Assembly: GCA_947085045.1 (NCBI GenBank)
Contig: CAMTUU010000002.1
Location: 248,001 to 312,000, forward strand
DNA length: 64,000 nt
Origin: Pseudolysinimonas_A sp947085045
Lineage (GTDB): Bacteria > Actinomycetota > Actinomycetes > Actinomycetales > Microbacteriaceae
Direction of reading: 5' to 3'
Part shown: positions 18,040 through 25,524 of the stretch, in pieces
Layout: each line of letters begins with the position of its first letter
Numbering within the stretch: the first letter of the stretch is position 1
Notes under the pieces: model-generated
The model's database searches: none
Told to the model about the DNA's origin: nothing
Seen by the model: only the letters and a program-made list of their open reading frames with translations
Made by a program: the position numbers and the translations under genes

Positions 18040-18389
18040 GCCTCGTGCTCTCCCCCGACGCGTTCGAGAAGGTCGTGATCGAGGAACTCGACGAGCTGCC
18101 CGACGAGATGGTCGACGGGCTCGAGAACCTCGTGTTCGTCACCGAGGACCGTCCCGCGGACGGGTCGCTCGACCTGCTCGGGCTCTACGAGGGCACCGCG
18201 CTCACCGACCGCGACCAGTACGGCTTCGGCGAGCTCCCCGACCGGATCGTGCTCTACCGCGAGCCGCTCCTGGCGGTCTGCGAGACCTTGGACGAACTCC
18301 GGGACGAGATCCACGTCACCCTCGTGCACGAGATCGCGCACTATTACGGCATCGACGACGAGCAGTTGCATGAACTCGGTTGGGCCTGA
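18036..18389 (+). CDS. Metallopeptidase family protein (zincin-like, DUF1025)
   Basis: 117-residue minimal zincin. Its HExxH motif is in VTLVHEIAHYYGID, with a downstream acidic DEQLHELGW. It lacks a signal peptide and is likely cytoplasmic; substrates are not known. Its last place in the clpS-DUF2017-metallopeptidase unit supports a proteolysis role. The GTG start overlaps the DUF2017 stop. Confidence 0.92.
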   Translation: MSLVLSPDAFEKVVIEELDELPDEMVDGLENLVFVTEDRPADGSLDLLGLYEGTALTDRDQYGFGELPDRIVLYREPLLAVCETLDELRDEIHVTLVHEIAHYYGIDDEQLHELGWA

Positions 18390-18640
18390 CCACTCCGGCA
18401 TTCCGGACACGAACTCCCCGTCGACAGCGCAGCCGACGTGCTCCACGACTGCCTCGTCGGAACCTGGCAGCTCGACACGGCCAAGAACGCTCAGCAGCGG
18501 CAGGAGAAGCCTCGCCGCGAGCGGCACCGAGATCACCACGACGACGGTCGACGGGGACCGGGTGCCCGGCACCGCCGTCACCCACAAGGCACGGTGGCCG
18601 GCACCGAGGCTGTCAGCCTCCCGTGGGACCGGCCGGTCGG
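18390..18640 (+). pseudogene. Possible remnant of a lipocalin-like secreted protein gene
   Basis: In the frame following the metallopeptidase stop, GHELPVDSAADVLHDCLVGTWQLD reads (about 18402-18475), with a Cys followed by the G-T/S-W strand typical of lipocalin-like lipoproteins. Farther on, a different frame reads SGTEITTTTVDGDRV (about 18517-18561), like a later strand of such a domain. The two parts are out of frame and lack a signal peptide or start. A decayed copy is the best reading I can give; random similarity is possible. Confidence 0.25.
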
Positions 18641-18643
18641 CAC

Positions 18644-19276
18644 CTAGACCGCCGGTGGAGCCGCTTCGACCCGGCCCTCGGGAGACGGGGGCGGCGCCGA
18701 CAGCAGGTCGGCTCGGAAGGCGAGCCGACCGGTGCGGCCGTCCAGGATCGCGTCGGCGAGGGTGTCGGGGCGCTCGCGCGCGAAGAACGCCTGCTCCTGC
18801 GCCGCCCAGCGATCCCAGTGCTCATGGTAGGTCGCTCCGTCGCGGGCGATCGCGCGGCGCTTGCGCTCGACCTGGTCGAGCCGGATCCACAGCGCGAACG
18901 TCGCCGATTCCCGGTTGACGCGACTCAGGGCTCCCGAGCCCTCGATCACGACATCCTTGGCGCCGTTCACCTTGTGGAACTCTGCCGGTTGACTGCGCTT
19001 CCAGTCCCAGCGACGGTAGCCGGGGTTCGCGGGATCGAGGACGCCGCGCACCATCGCGCTGCCCACCTCGAGACCGCCCCAGCCCGGGTAGAAGGCGTCG
19101 AGCGAGACGTGCTGGGCCTTGAGCGCATATGCGAGTTCGGTCGCGAGCGTGGTCTTGCCCGAACCCGAGTGGCCATCGATCAGCACGACCAGGCGCGAGG
19201 ATCCCTGCTCAGCGGCGGCCGCGCGGATGCGGTGCGCCAGAACCTCGCTCGCGCGAGGCGAGCCCCCTCGTGCCAT
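18644..19276 (-). CDS. P-loop nucleoside/uridine-kinase-like ATPase
   Basis: 210 residues with Walker A GHSGSGKTT (K41, T42), then LDAFYPGWGGLE and a Walker-B-like VVIEGSGAL. The layout resembles the AAA_33/uridine kinase group that phosphorylates small molecules. No lid or substrate-binding signature allows a firmer name. C-terminus is Pro-rich (RADLLSAPPPSPEGR). The ATG at 19276 follows TAGCCT by 6 nt (leaderless). Confidence 0.8.
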   Translation of the reverse strand: MARGGSPRASEVLAHRIRAAAAEQGSSRLVVLIDGHSGSGKTTLATELAYALKAQHVSLDAFYPGWGGLEVGSAMVRGVLDPANPGYRRWDWKRSQPAEFHKVNGAKDVVIEGSGALSRVNRESATFALWIRLDQVERKRRAIARDGATYHEHWDRWAAQEQAFFARERPDTLADAILDGRTGRLAFRADLLSAPPPSPEGRVEAAPPAV

Positions 19277-19282
19277 GCGTCG

Positions 19283-19288
19283 AGGCTA
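19283..19288 (-). promoter_or_regulatory. -10 element of the small kinase gene (leaderless)
   Basis: TAGCCT on the minus strand; 6 nt to the ATG at 19276. Confidence 0.45.
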
Positions 19289-19331
19289 ACGGGGGAACGC
19301 TGCCGGACGAGACACCCCGTCCGGGTGTCTC

Positions 19332-20045
19332 TCATCCCAGGAACGCCCGCACCCGGTCGTCGGCAGGATGCGCACGCAACTCGGGCAGCGTGCCGGTCTG
19401 GCGGAGCCGGCCGCCGTCGAGGATGCCGATCCGGTCGGCGATGACCCCGGCCTCGTCGTGATCGTGGGTGACCAGGATCGCGGTCACGCCCGCCGTCGTC
19501 AGGATCTCGCGCAGCTCGACCGCGAGGCGCTCCCGCAACTCTCGGTCCAGCGACGACAGCGGCTCGTCGAGCAGCAGCAGCCGCGGCGCCGCGGCGAGCG
19601 ACCGGGCGAGGGCCACGCGCTGCTGCTCCCCGCCGGACAGGTCGGTGACTCGTCGCCGCTCGAACCCGCTCAGCCCGACGAGGGCCAGCAGCTCTTCGAC
19701 GCGCTCCCCGTTCGGTGGTCGAGTAGCCGCGGAGCGGCGTGTCGAGACCCGCAGCGCGTACCCGACGTTTCCCGCGACATCGAGGTGCGGGAACAGCTGC
19801 CCGTCCTGGAACATCAGCGCGAAGCCGCGGCGGTGCGGCGGAACCCGCACGACCGACTCCCCGTCCCACGCGATCTCACCCGTGCACGGCTCGAGCCCGG
19901 CGATCGCCCGCAGCAGACTCGACTTACCGCTTCCCGACGGCCCGAGCAGGGCGAACACCTCGCCGGTCGGAATCGAGAGGCTGACGGCATCCACGGCGGT
20001 CTTCGCGCCGAAGCGCACGGTGAGCTGCTCGACGGACAAGGTCAT
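19332..20045 (-). CDS. thiQ: Thiamine ABC transporter ATP-binding protein, with a repeat-encoded insert
   Basis: 237-residue ABC ATPase that powers thiamine uptake. Walker A GPSGSGKSS (35-43), Q-loop FQDGQLFPH (79-87), signature LSGGEQQRVAL, Walker B RLLLLDEPLSSLD and switch His in VTHDHDEA are all intact. Residues 99-112 (RVSTRRSAATRPPNG) are encoded by hairpin repeat A (19712-19749), read in frame. The insert lies between the Q-loop and signature, a region tolerant of length change, so the enzyme may still work. ATG overlaps the thiP stop by 1 nt. Confidence 0.9.
   Translation of the reverse strand: MTLSVEQLTVRFGAKTAVDAVSLSIPTGEVFALLGPSGSGKSSLLRAIAGLEPCTGEIAWDGESVVRVPPHRRGFALMFQDGQLFPHLDVAGNVGYALRVSTRRSAATRPPNGERVEELLALVGLSGFERRRVTDLSGGEQQRVALARSLAAAPRLLLLDEPLSSLDRELRERLAVELREILTTAGVTAILVTHDHDEAGVIADRIGILDGGRLRQTGTLPELRAHPADDRVRAFLG
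19712..19749. repeat. Hairpin repeat, family A, copy 2, inside thiQ
   Basis: GGTGGTCGAGTA, GCCGC, loop GGA, GCGGC, GTGTCGAGACC. The central stem differs from copy 1 but still pairs perfectly. It is in frame within the ATPase gene. Confidence 0.8.
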
Positions 20046-21667
20046 CAGAACGCTCCCGCCGTGTCGACGCGCAGGCGTTCGACGAGGGCGACGACGGCCA
20101 CGCAGGCCGCCGCGAGCACCACGGATGCGGCGGTCGCCATGCCGGCATTGTCTCCCCCGGGCAAGCCGATCAGGCGGTAGATGACGACCGGCAGGGTTGC
20201 CGCGTCGGGTCGGGAGAGGAACGTCGTCGCACCGAACTCGCCGAGCGCGACAGTGAACGCGAGGCCGGTCGCGGCGAGGGCAGCGCGGGCGGAGACGCCG
20301 AGGTCGATGGTGAGCAGCACCCGCCACGGTGGCGCCCCGAGGCTGGCGGCGGCCTCGCGCATCCGGGATCCGACGCTGCGCAGCACCGGTAGAAGGGTGC
20401 GCACCACGAGCGGCACGGCGACCAGCGCCTGCGCGATCGGCACGAGCACCGGCGAGGTGCGCAGGTCGAGGGGCGGGGCGTTGAGGGTGATGAGGAATCC
20501 GAAGCCGACGGTCACCGCCGAGACCCCGAGCGGCAGCATGAGGGCGCCGTCGAGGAGGTCGAGTCCGCGGCGGCCGGCGTCGCTGCGCGAACGGCGCGAC
20601 AACAGGATGCTCGCCACGAGTCCGACGAGCATCGCGAGCCCTGTCGCCGCGGCCGCGAACCCGAGCGAGTTGCCGAGCGCCTGCCACGGGGTGACGGCGA
20701 GGGCGTCCCGGTCGCCGGTCGAGGCCAGGGCGAGGTAGTTGCCGATCCCGAACTCGCCACCGACGCGCAGCGACCGTTCCACGAGGGCGCCCAGCGGCAC
20801 GAGCAGCGCACCCGCGACGAGGAGCGTGGCGACGATCACCGGGACGTCGGCGCGACGGGGCGCGCGGGCCGAGAAGGAACGCCGCTGCGTCGTGGCCCGG
20901 CCGCGCAGCAGTCGGGTGACCAGGAGCAGCAGCAGCACGACGACGAGTTGCGCGACGCTCAGCACGCTCGCCGCCCGCAGGTCGAGGAACTGCGTCGTCA
21001 GAAGCCAGATCTCGGTCTCGATCGTCGCGTACTTCGCCCCGCCGAGCACGAGCACGGTGCCGAACGCGGTGGAGCAGAACAGGAAGACGATGGATGCCGC
21101 CGCCGCGATCGACGGCGCCAGGCGCCGCAGAGTGAGGGTGCCGAAGACCCGCACCGGTCCGGCGCCGAGCACGCGCGCGGCCTGCTCCTGCCGCGGGTCG
21201 AGCGACTCCCAGGAGACGGCGACCGTGCGTGCCACGACCGCGACGTTGAAGAACACGAGTGCGGCGAGGATCGCGGCGACCGACCCGTCGAGGGGGGTGT
21301 CGCGCAGCAGCGCCCGAAACGCGATGCCGACGACGACGGTCGGCAGCACGAACGGCACCAGCACCGCCGCGCGCAGCACCCCCCGGCCGCGGAACCGCAG
21401 CCGCGAGAGCACGTAGGCGACCGGCATCCCGAGCACGAGGGTGATCGCCGTCGCGGCCGCCGCCATCCCGATCGTGAAGGCGATGATGCGCTGGGTGCGC
21501 GGCCGGCTCAGCACCTCGAGGATGCCCGCCGCGTCGAGCACCCCCTCGGGCAGCAGTCCCCGCCCGACGATCGACCCCACCGGCCAGGCGAAGAACACCC
21601 CCACGAAGGCGAGCGGCAGCGCGGCGGCCAGCACCCACCCCGCGAGACGTGCGATCCGGCGGCTCAT
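20045..21667 (-). CDS. thiP: Thiamine ABC transporter permease, fused two-domain
   Basis: 540-residue membrane protein with about 12 helices and two permease domains, each with an EAA-like loop (WESLDPRQEQAARVLGAGP in the first; VGSRMREAAASLGAPPWRV in the second). This fusion is the ThiP layout. It passes the vitamin from ThiB through the membrane using ThiQ. The order on the minus strand is thiB, thiP, thiQ, all behind the TPP riboswitch. 46 bp separate it from thiB. Confidence 0.92.
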   Translation of the reverse strand: MSRRIARLAGWVLAAALPLAFVGVFFAWPVGSIVGRGLLPEGVLDAAGILEVLSRPRTQRIIAFTIGMAAAATAITLVLGMPVAYVLSRLRFRGRGVLRAAVLVPFVLPTVVVGIAFRALLRDTPLDGSVAAILAALVFFNVAVVARTVAVSWESLDPRQEQAARVLGAGPVRVFGTLTLRRLAPSIAAAASIVFLFCSTAFGTVLVLGGAKYATIETEIWLLTTQFLDLRAASVLSVAQLVVVLLLLLVTRLLRGRATTQRRSFSARAPRRADVPVIVATLLVAGALLVPLGALVERSLRVGGEFGIGNYLALASTGDRDALAVTPWQALGNSLGFAAAATGLAMLVGLVASILLSRRSRSDAGRRGLDLLDGALMLPLGVSAVTVGFGFLITLNAPPLDLRTSPVLVPIAQALVAVPLVVRTLLPVLRSVGSRMREAAASLGAPPWRVLLTIDLGVSARAALAATGLAFTVALGEFGATTFLSRPDAATLPVVIYRLIGLPGGDNAGMATAASVVLAAACVAVVALVERLRVDTAGAF

Positions 21668-21713
21668 CGGCTCCCGAACCGCCAGTTCGCACCAATCGAC
21701 GGATGGATGGCGC

Positions 21714-22790
21714 TCACGGGGTCGCGATCGCCGCCCACTCGGCGATCCAGCGTTCGCGGTTCGCGTCGATCTCCGCGGGGTCCAGCTCCCACGGGTCGGT
21801 CGCGACCTCGGCGTACTCGGCCCACGTCGCGGGCAGGGTCGCCTCGGCGTTCACCGGGAACACGTACATGTTCTCGGGGATGTCGTTCTGCACGATCGGC
21901 GAGAACAGGAAGTCGACCAGTTGCCGCGCCTCGGCCGGATACTCGGTGCCCGCGATCACGCCGGCGTACTCGGTCTGCCGGAAGCAGGTCTGGAGCAGCA
22001 CCCCGGTCGATCCGGGCGGCACCTCCACCGGCGGCGACGAGGCGTACGACACCACGAGCGGCCGATCGCCCTCGCTCGACGGACCCGAGAAGTCGACGTA
22101 GTACGCGTCGCTCCACGACGCCGCCACCTTCACCTGGTTGTCGACGAGCGCCGACCAGTAGTCGGGCCACCCGTCACCGTAGGCGGCGATCGTCGCGAGC
22201 AGGAACGCGAGTCCGGGCGACGACGAGTTCGCCGCCTCGACCACGAGCAGACCCGCGTACGCCGGGTCGATGAGGTCGTCGAGGGTCGTCGGCTCCGGGA
22301 TGCCCGCGGCGGCGAACCACTCGCGGTCGACGTTCACGCACACGTCGCCCGAGTCGATCGGGGTGAGGTACTCTCCGCCCGATCCCGCCGGGAGTCGGAA
22401 CGGGGACTCGGCAGCCGTCAGGTCGCCCGAGACGTACTCCTCGAGCACGCCGTTCGACGCCGCCCGGGACGCGAAGGTGTTGTCGATGCCGAAGACGACG
22501 TCGCCGAGCGGCGAGTCCTTCGTCAGCACCAGCTTGTTGACCAGCTCGCCGGCGTCACCGCCGGACTGCACGTCGACGACGATGCCGGTCTCGGCGGTGA
22601 AGGCGTCGAGCGTGCCCTCGCTGAGCGCGAACGAGTCGTGCGTCACGAGCACCAGGGTGACCGGCGCGTCGGCCGCCGGCGTGCAGCCGGCGAGGAGCAG
22701 AGCGGATGCGGCGAGCGCCGCCAGAGGGATGATGTCGACACGCGTCCGGCTACGCCGGGCGCTGCTCGATCCGAGGATGCGATTGTGCAC
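21714..22790 (-). CDS. thiB: Thiamine ABC transporter substrate-binding lipoprotein
   Basis: 358 residues. Twin-Arg/basic N-region then a lipobox LLLAGC with Cys 36, so it is anchored outside the membrane. The mature part has the ThiB/iron-type folding marks: VTLVLVTHDSFALSEGTLDAF, GDVVFGIDNTFASRA and VDFLFSPIVQNDIPENMYVFP. The thiamine assignment comes from the upstream TPP riboswitch and the ThiP/ThiQ partners. Start is GTG 22790; its AAAGGG ribosome site lies inside a hairpin (22796-22819). Confidence 0.93.
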   Translation of the reverse strand: MHNRILGSSSARRSRTRVDIIPLAALAASALLLAGCTPAADAPVTLVLVTHDSFALSEGTLDAFTAETGIVVDVQSGGDAGELVNKLVLTKDSPLGDVVFGIDNTFASRAASNGVLEEYVSGDLTAAESPFRLPAGSGGEYLTPIDSGDVCVNVDREWFAAAGIPEPTTLDDLIDPAYAGLLVVEAANSSSPGLAFLLATIAAYGDGWPDYWSALVDNQVKVAASWSDAYYVDFSGPSSEGDRPLVVSYASSPPVEVPPGSTGVLLQTCFRQTEYAGVIAGTEYPAEARQLVDFLFSPIVQNDIPENMYVFPVNAEATLPATWAEYAEVATDPWELDPAEIDANRERWIAEWAAIATP

Positions 22791-22795
22791 TGTAC

Positions 22796-22819
22796 GTGCC
22801 CTTTCCGTTGAAGGGGCAC
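22796..22819 (-). promoter_or_regulatory. Hairpin that sequesters the thiB ribosome-binding site
   Basis: On the minus strand GTGCCCCTT pairs with AAAGGGCAC across a 6-nt loop, with one mismatch. The AAAGGG that would pair with 16S rRNA is in the stem, 8 nt before the GTG. It fits translational control by the riboswitch just upstream. Confidence 0.6.
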
Positions 22820-22842
22820 GGGTCGGCTTGCGCCGAAGAGAA

Positions 22843-22930
22843 GGCCTCCCTGCGCCGGCATGATCCGGATCAGGTTCGACGGTCGAAGCTTGGATTGCTT
22901 CCTCTCAGCCCGGCATACCGGACTCCCGTG
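22843..22930 (-). ncRNA. TPP riboswitch (THI element)
   Basis: Minus-strand sequence has the conserved GGGAGTCCGG start, GCTGAGAGG in the pyrimidine-sensor arm, the ACCTGATCCGGATCATGCCGGCG pyrophosphate arm (split) and closing GCAGGGAGG. All conserved bases I can check are present. It controls the thiBPQ importer: TPP binding should lower expression. The distance to the GTG (52 nt) contains the site-masking hairpin. Confidence 0.97.
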
Positions 22931-23015
22931 TTCCATCCCACCCTAGCCCTCGGCCGTTCGCGTGACATCCGTCCCCGTTCGCACCCCGTCGCGAACCAGC
23001 CCCCGCGCCGGCGCG

Positions 23016-23867
23016 TCAGCCCGACCAGGCGGAGGGACCGACCCCTTCGATGCCCTCCTTCTCAAGCGATTTCAGGAACTGCTGCCGCACGAGCTTGCCG
23101 ACCGGGTAGATCGCCGAGAAGACCACCATCGGCGCGCGCAGGGCGGGGTTCAGGATCTTGTGATGGTCGTAGGTCTTCTCCCACCGGCGCACGTACCGCA
23201 GGTAGTCCTTGGGATTCGCGTCGAGACGGCGGGCCGACATCCCCGACACCATCTGCGGACCGTAGACGATCTTGTGCCCGCGATCGAAGAGATGGATGCC
23301 GAGGTCGACATCCTCGTGCATCTCCTTGTCGGCGTCGTTGCAGACGAAGTCGCGCACGTCGCGCCACGCGCTCGCCCTGATCGCCATGTTGCTGCCGAAC
23401 ACGAAGTGGTAGTCCTTCGTCAGCTTCAGCAGCGCACGGCGCATGTTGTCGTCGGCCCGGGCGCCCCAGCGGCGCAGCGGCATGTCGTAGTAGATCATCG
23501 GGCCGGTCGCGGCACCCACCGTCGGGTCGGCGAACAGCGTCTTCACCTCGGCCACCCATTCGGGTTCGAGGATCGAGTCGGCGTCGATGCGGCCGATCAC
23601 CTCGCTCGTCGCCGCGTTGAACCCGGCGTTGCGGGTCGCGGTGATGCCCTGCTCGTCGTTCTGGTCGACGATGATGAGGGGCGCGTCGGGGAACTCGGTC
23701 GTGAGCGCCTTGAGCATCTTGGCCGTCGAGTCGGTCGACTTGTTGTTGACGACGATGATCTCGTCGGCGGGTTCGGTCTGCTCGATCGCGGCCACCACGC
23801 ACGCCCGGATCGTGCGCTCCTCGTTGTAGGCGGGAATCACGATCGAGACGGTCGGTCCGCGGCTCAC
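23016..23867 (-). CDS. Glycosyltransferase family 2
   Basis: 283-residue GT-A enzyme. VSIVIPAYNEERTIRACV opens the nucleotide-sugar fold, the metal motif is IGRIDADSI (DAD near residue 95), and EMHEDVDLGIHL carries the ED acceptor motif. No transmembrane helix; probably membrane-associated through its C-terminus. Acceptor and sugar unknown; a role in cell-envelope glycolipids or polysaccharide is usual for the family. GTG at 23867 follows TAGGGT by 6 nt. Confidence 0.9.
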   Translation of the reverse strand: MSRGPTVSIVIPAYNEERTIRACVVAAIEQTEPADEIIVVNNKSTDSTAKMLKALTTEFPDAPLIIVDQNDEQGITATRNAGFNAATSEVIGRIDADSILEPEWVAEVKTLFADPTVGAATGPMIYYDMPLRRWGARADDNMRRALLKLTKDYHFVFGSNMAIRASAWRDVRDFVCNDADKEMHEDVDLGIHLFDRGHKIVYGPQMVSGMSARRLDANPKDYLRYVRRWEKTYDHHKILNPALRAPMVVFSAIYPVGKLVRQQFLKSLEKEGIEGVGPSAWSG

Positions 23868-23873
23868 AGCGCC

Positions 23874-23879
23874 ACCCTA
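23874..23879 (-). promoter_or_regulatory. -10 element of the GT2 gene overlapping the GNAT stop
   Basis: TAGGGT with 6 nt to GTG 23867. Its TAG is the stop codon of the upstream GNAT gene (23877-23879). Confidence 0.5.
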
Positions 23880-24368
23880 TGCCACCGGCTTGGCGAGCAG
23901 AGCGACCTCGGTGGCTCCGCCCTTCGTCGTCTGCCGCCCGACCTCGGTGAACCCGAGTCGCGCGTGGAAGGCGAGCGACCCGGGGTTCGGCGGCCGCACG
24001 TTCACCTCGCAGGTGATCTCGGTCGCGCCGTCGGCGCGGGCGGCATCCTCGACGGCGGCGTAGAGTCGCGGACCCACGCCCTGGCCCTGCAGCCGCGGGT
24101 GCAGCACGATGCGGTCGACGTAGACGAAGTCCTGCGATCGGGCGCTGAACCAGGCGTAGTTCTCGCTCGCGTATCGCCGCCCCGGCGCGAGCGCCACGAC
24201 GAAGCCGGCGACCGCGCCGTCATCGGCGACGAGGGCGAGCCGGCTCATCGCGACGAGTTCGGCCAGCTCGGACGCCGACGTGATCGGTACCGCCGGATAC
24301 GCGCCGTCGTTGACGGCCACGAGTGCGTCCAGATCGGCGGGGCGATAGGGGCGCAGTTCGACCGGCAT
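23877..24368 (-). CDS. GNAT-family N-acetyltransferase
   Basis: 163 residues with the acetyl-CoA-binding motif LQGQGVGPRLYAAVED (motif A, Q/RxxGxG) after VDRIVLHPR, and a C-terminal motif B, LAFHARLGFTEVGRQ. The acyl acceptor is unknown. Start ATG at 24368 is preceded by TAGCCT with 6 nt spacing, with no ribosome site. The stop overlaps the GT2 -10 element, so the two genes may be transcribed separately. Confidence 0.9.
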   Translation of the reverse strand: MPVELRPYRPADLDALVAVNDGAYPAVPITSASELAELVAMSRLALVADDGAVAGFVVALAPGRRYASENYAWFSARSQDFVYVDRIVLHPRLQGQGVGPRLYAAVEDAARADGATEITCEVNVRPPNPGSLAFHARLGFTEVGRQTTKGGATEVALLAKPVA

Positions 24369-24374
24369 TCGACC

Positions 24375-24380
24375 AGGCTA
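24375..24380 (-). promoter_or_regulatory. -10 element of the GNAT gene (leaderless)
   Basis: TAGCCT on the minus strand with 6 nt (GGTCGA) to the ATG at 24368. Confidence 0.45.
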
Positions 24381-24390
24381 GCCGCGGGTC

Positions 24391-25026
24391 TCAGTCGGCG
24401 ACGTTGACGTGCTCGACCAGCCACGCCATCGGGTCGATGACCGTCAGGCTCTCGGTCTGCACGGTGAAGTGCAGGTGCGGACCGTTGCTCTGGCCGGTGT
24501 TGCCGACCCGGCCGATGACGTCGCCGCGGGAGACGGTGTCGCCCGGCTTCAGCGGCATCGAGCCGGCCTGCATGTGCGCGTAGGAGGTGCGGAAGATCAC
24601 GCCGTCGATGTTGTGCTCGATCGACACGTGCGTCCCCCACGATCCGTCGGTGACGGTGGAGGCGACCACCACGCCGTCGGCGACGGCTTCGAGCGGCGTG
24701 CCCTCACCCGGGGTGAAGTCCACCCCGGAATGCATCGTCGAGCAGCCCTCGCAGCTGCGATAACCGAAGTTCGACGAGATCACCGTGCCGGTGGCGACTG
24801 GCCACTGCACGAGCGAGTACTCGGTGATCCCGAACGCGTCGCGCTCCGGCTCGAGCGCTTCGGCGGCGACGGCCCAGGTCGGCGACAGTTCGAATGACTG
24901 CGCGGACGCGTCGATCTGGGCCTGCTGGAGGGCGGCGACGGCCGCGGGGACGGTGAGGGTTCCGAGGGCGGTCAGGCACACGCCTGCCACCGTGGCCGCG
25001 AGAGCGCGGCGAAGAGTGGTGTTCAT
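24391..25026 (-). CDS. M23-family peptidoglycan endopeptidase (LytM fold), secreted
   Basis: 211 residues with a signal peptide (about 1-34, ending VPAAVAA) and a short helical linker. The LytM zinc motifs are present: HSGVD (TMHSGVDFTPGEG) and HLHF (GPHLHFTV), plus HVSIEHN and TSYAHMQAGS. It cleaves peptidoglycan cross-bridges or serves as a hydrolase activator outside the membrane. ATG 25026 has GAAGTCGCC upstream, a weak site; the leader is about 165 nt from the proposed promoter. Confidence 0.93.
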   Translation of the reverse strand: MNTTLRRALAATVAGVCLTALGTLTVPAAVAALQQAQIDASAQSFELSPTWAVAAEALEPERDAFGITEYSLVQWPVATGTVISSNFGYRSCEGCSTMHSGVDFTPGEGTPLEAVADGVVVASTVTDGSWGTHVSIEHNIDGVIFRTSYAHMQAGSMPLKPGDTVSRGDVIGRVGNTGQSNGPHLHFTVQTESLTVIDPMAWLVEHVNVAD

Positions 25027-25195
25027 GAAACGAGAGGCGACTTCCGGTCGGGCACCACCCCGGGTTGGGTGGGCAGGCCACCCGGATCGGGTGGGGCGGG
25101 CGCAGACCGTCGCGGAGCGGACGAGCCGGGCCGTCGACCACTGTGCAAGGTGATTCTGGACGACGGGTGGCAGAACCCTGGCAAACCCCGCAAAG

Positions 25196-25224
25196 CCTTA
25201 ACCCTGGGTGAACGTTGCGGTCAA
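25196..25224 (-). promoter_or_regulatory. Candidate housekeeping promoter for the M23 peptidase
   Basis: Minus strand TTGACC, 17 nt, TTAAGG. The -35 is strong and the -10 weak; a transcript would carry a leader of about 165 nt. I looked for a cyclic-di-AMP riboswitch in this leader and found no match. Confidence 0.4.
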
Positions 25225-25298
25225 CCCCTGGCAGCGCCCGGATGCGGGTGTTCGAATGACGTCAGCCCGAAACTGACGATGATGGAGGGTGGCAGCCG

Positions 25299-25484
25299 AT
25301 GCTGGAAGTGACCACCGCGATCGACGGCGTCTACCGCGTCGCGGCCGACGGCGAAGTCGCCGGGTACATCGTCGAGAACGGCTCGGTGTACGTGTGTCTG
25401 CGCGGCACCGTCTACAACACTTCCGTCGAGGTCGGCGAGTCGCGCGACATCATGGATGCGGCCCGGCTCCTGCTCGCCGCCTGA
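25299..25484 (+). CDS. Uncharacterised 61-residue protein
   Basis: Preceded by GGAGGG 9 nt before the ATG. The product MLEVTTAIDGVYRVAADGEV is followed by AGYIVENGSVYVCLRG and ESRDIMDAARLLLAA; the alternating strands look like a small beta-barrel with a C-terminal helix. No known motif. The strong ribosome site and good GC3 support a real gene. Confidence 0.6.
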   Translation: MLEVTTAIDGVYRVAADGEVAGYIVENGSVYVCLRGTVYNTSVEVGESRDIMDAARLLLAA

Positions 25485-25512
25485 GGTCCGCTCGGGTGCG
25501 CGTCCGCGCCCC

Positions 25513-25518
25513 TAGAGT
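25513..25518 (+). promoter_or_regulatory. -10 element of the acyltransferase gene (leaderless)
   Basis: TAGAGT with 6 nt (GTTCGG) to the GTG at 25525. Confidence 0.5.
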
Positions 25519-25524
25519 GTTCGG

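Noticed and set aside
25027..25298. Cyclic-di-AMP (ydaO) riboswitch upstream of the M23 peptidase
   Set aside because: Such peptidases often carry one, but the conserved GGGGAACC-like and GGGTGAA-like blocks are not there.
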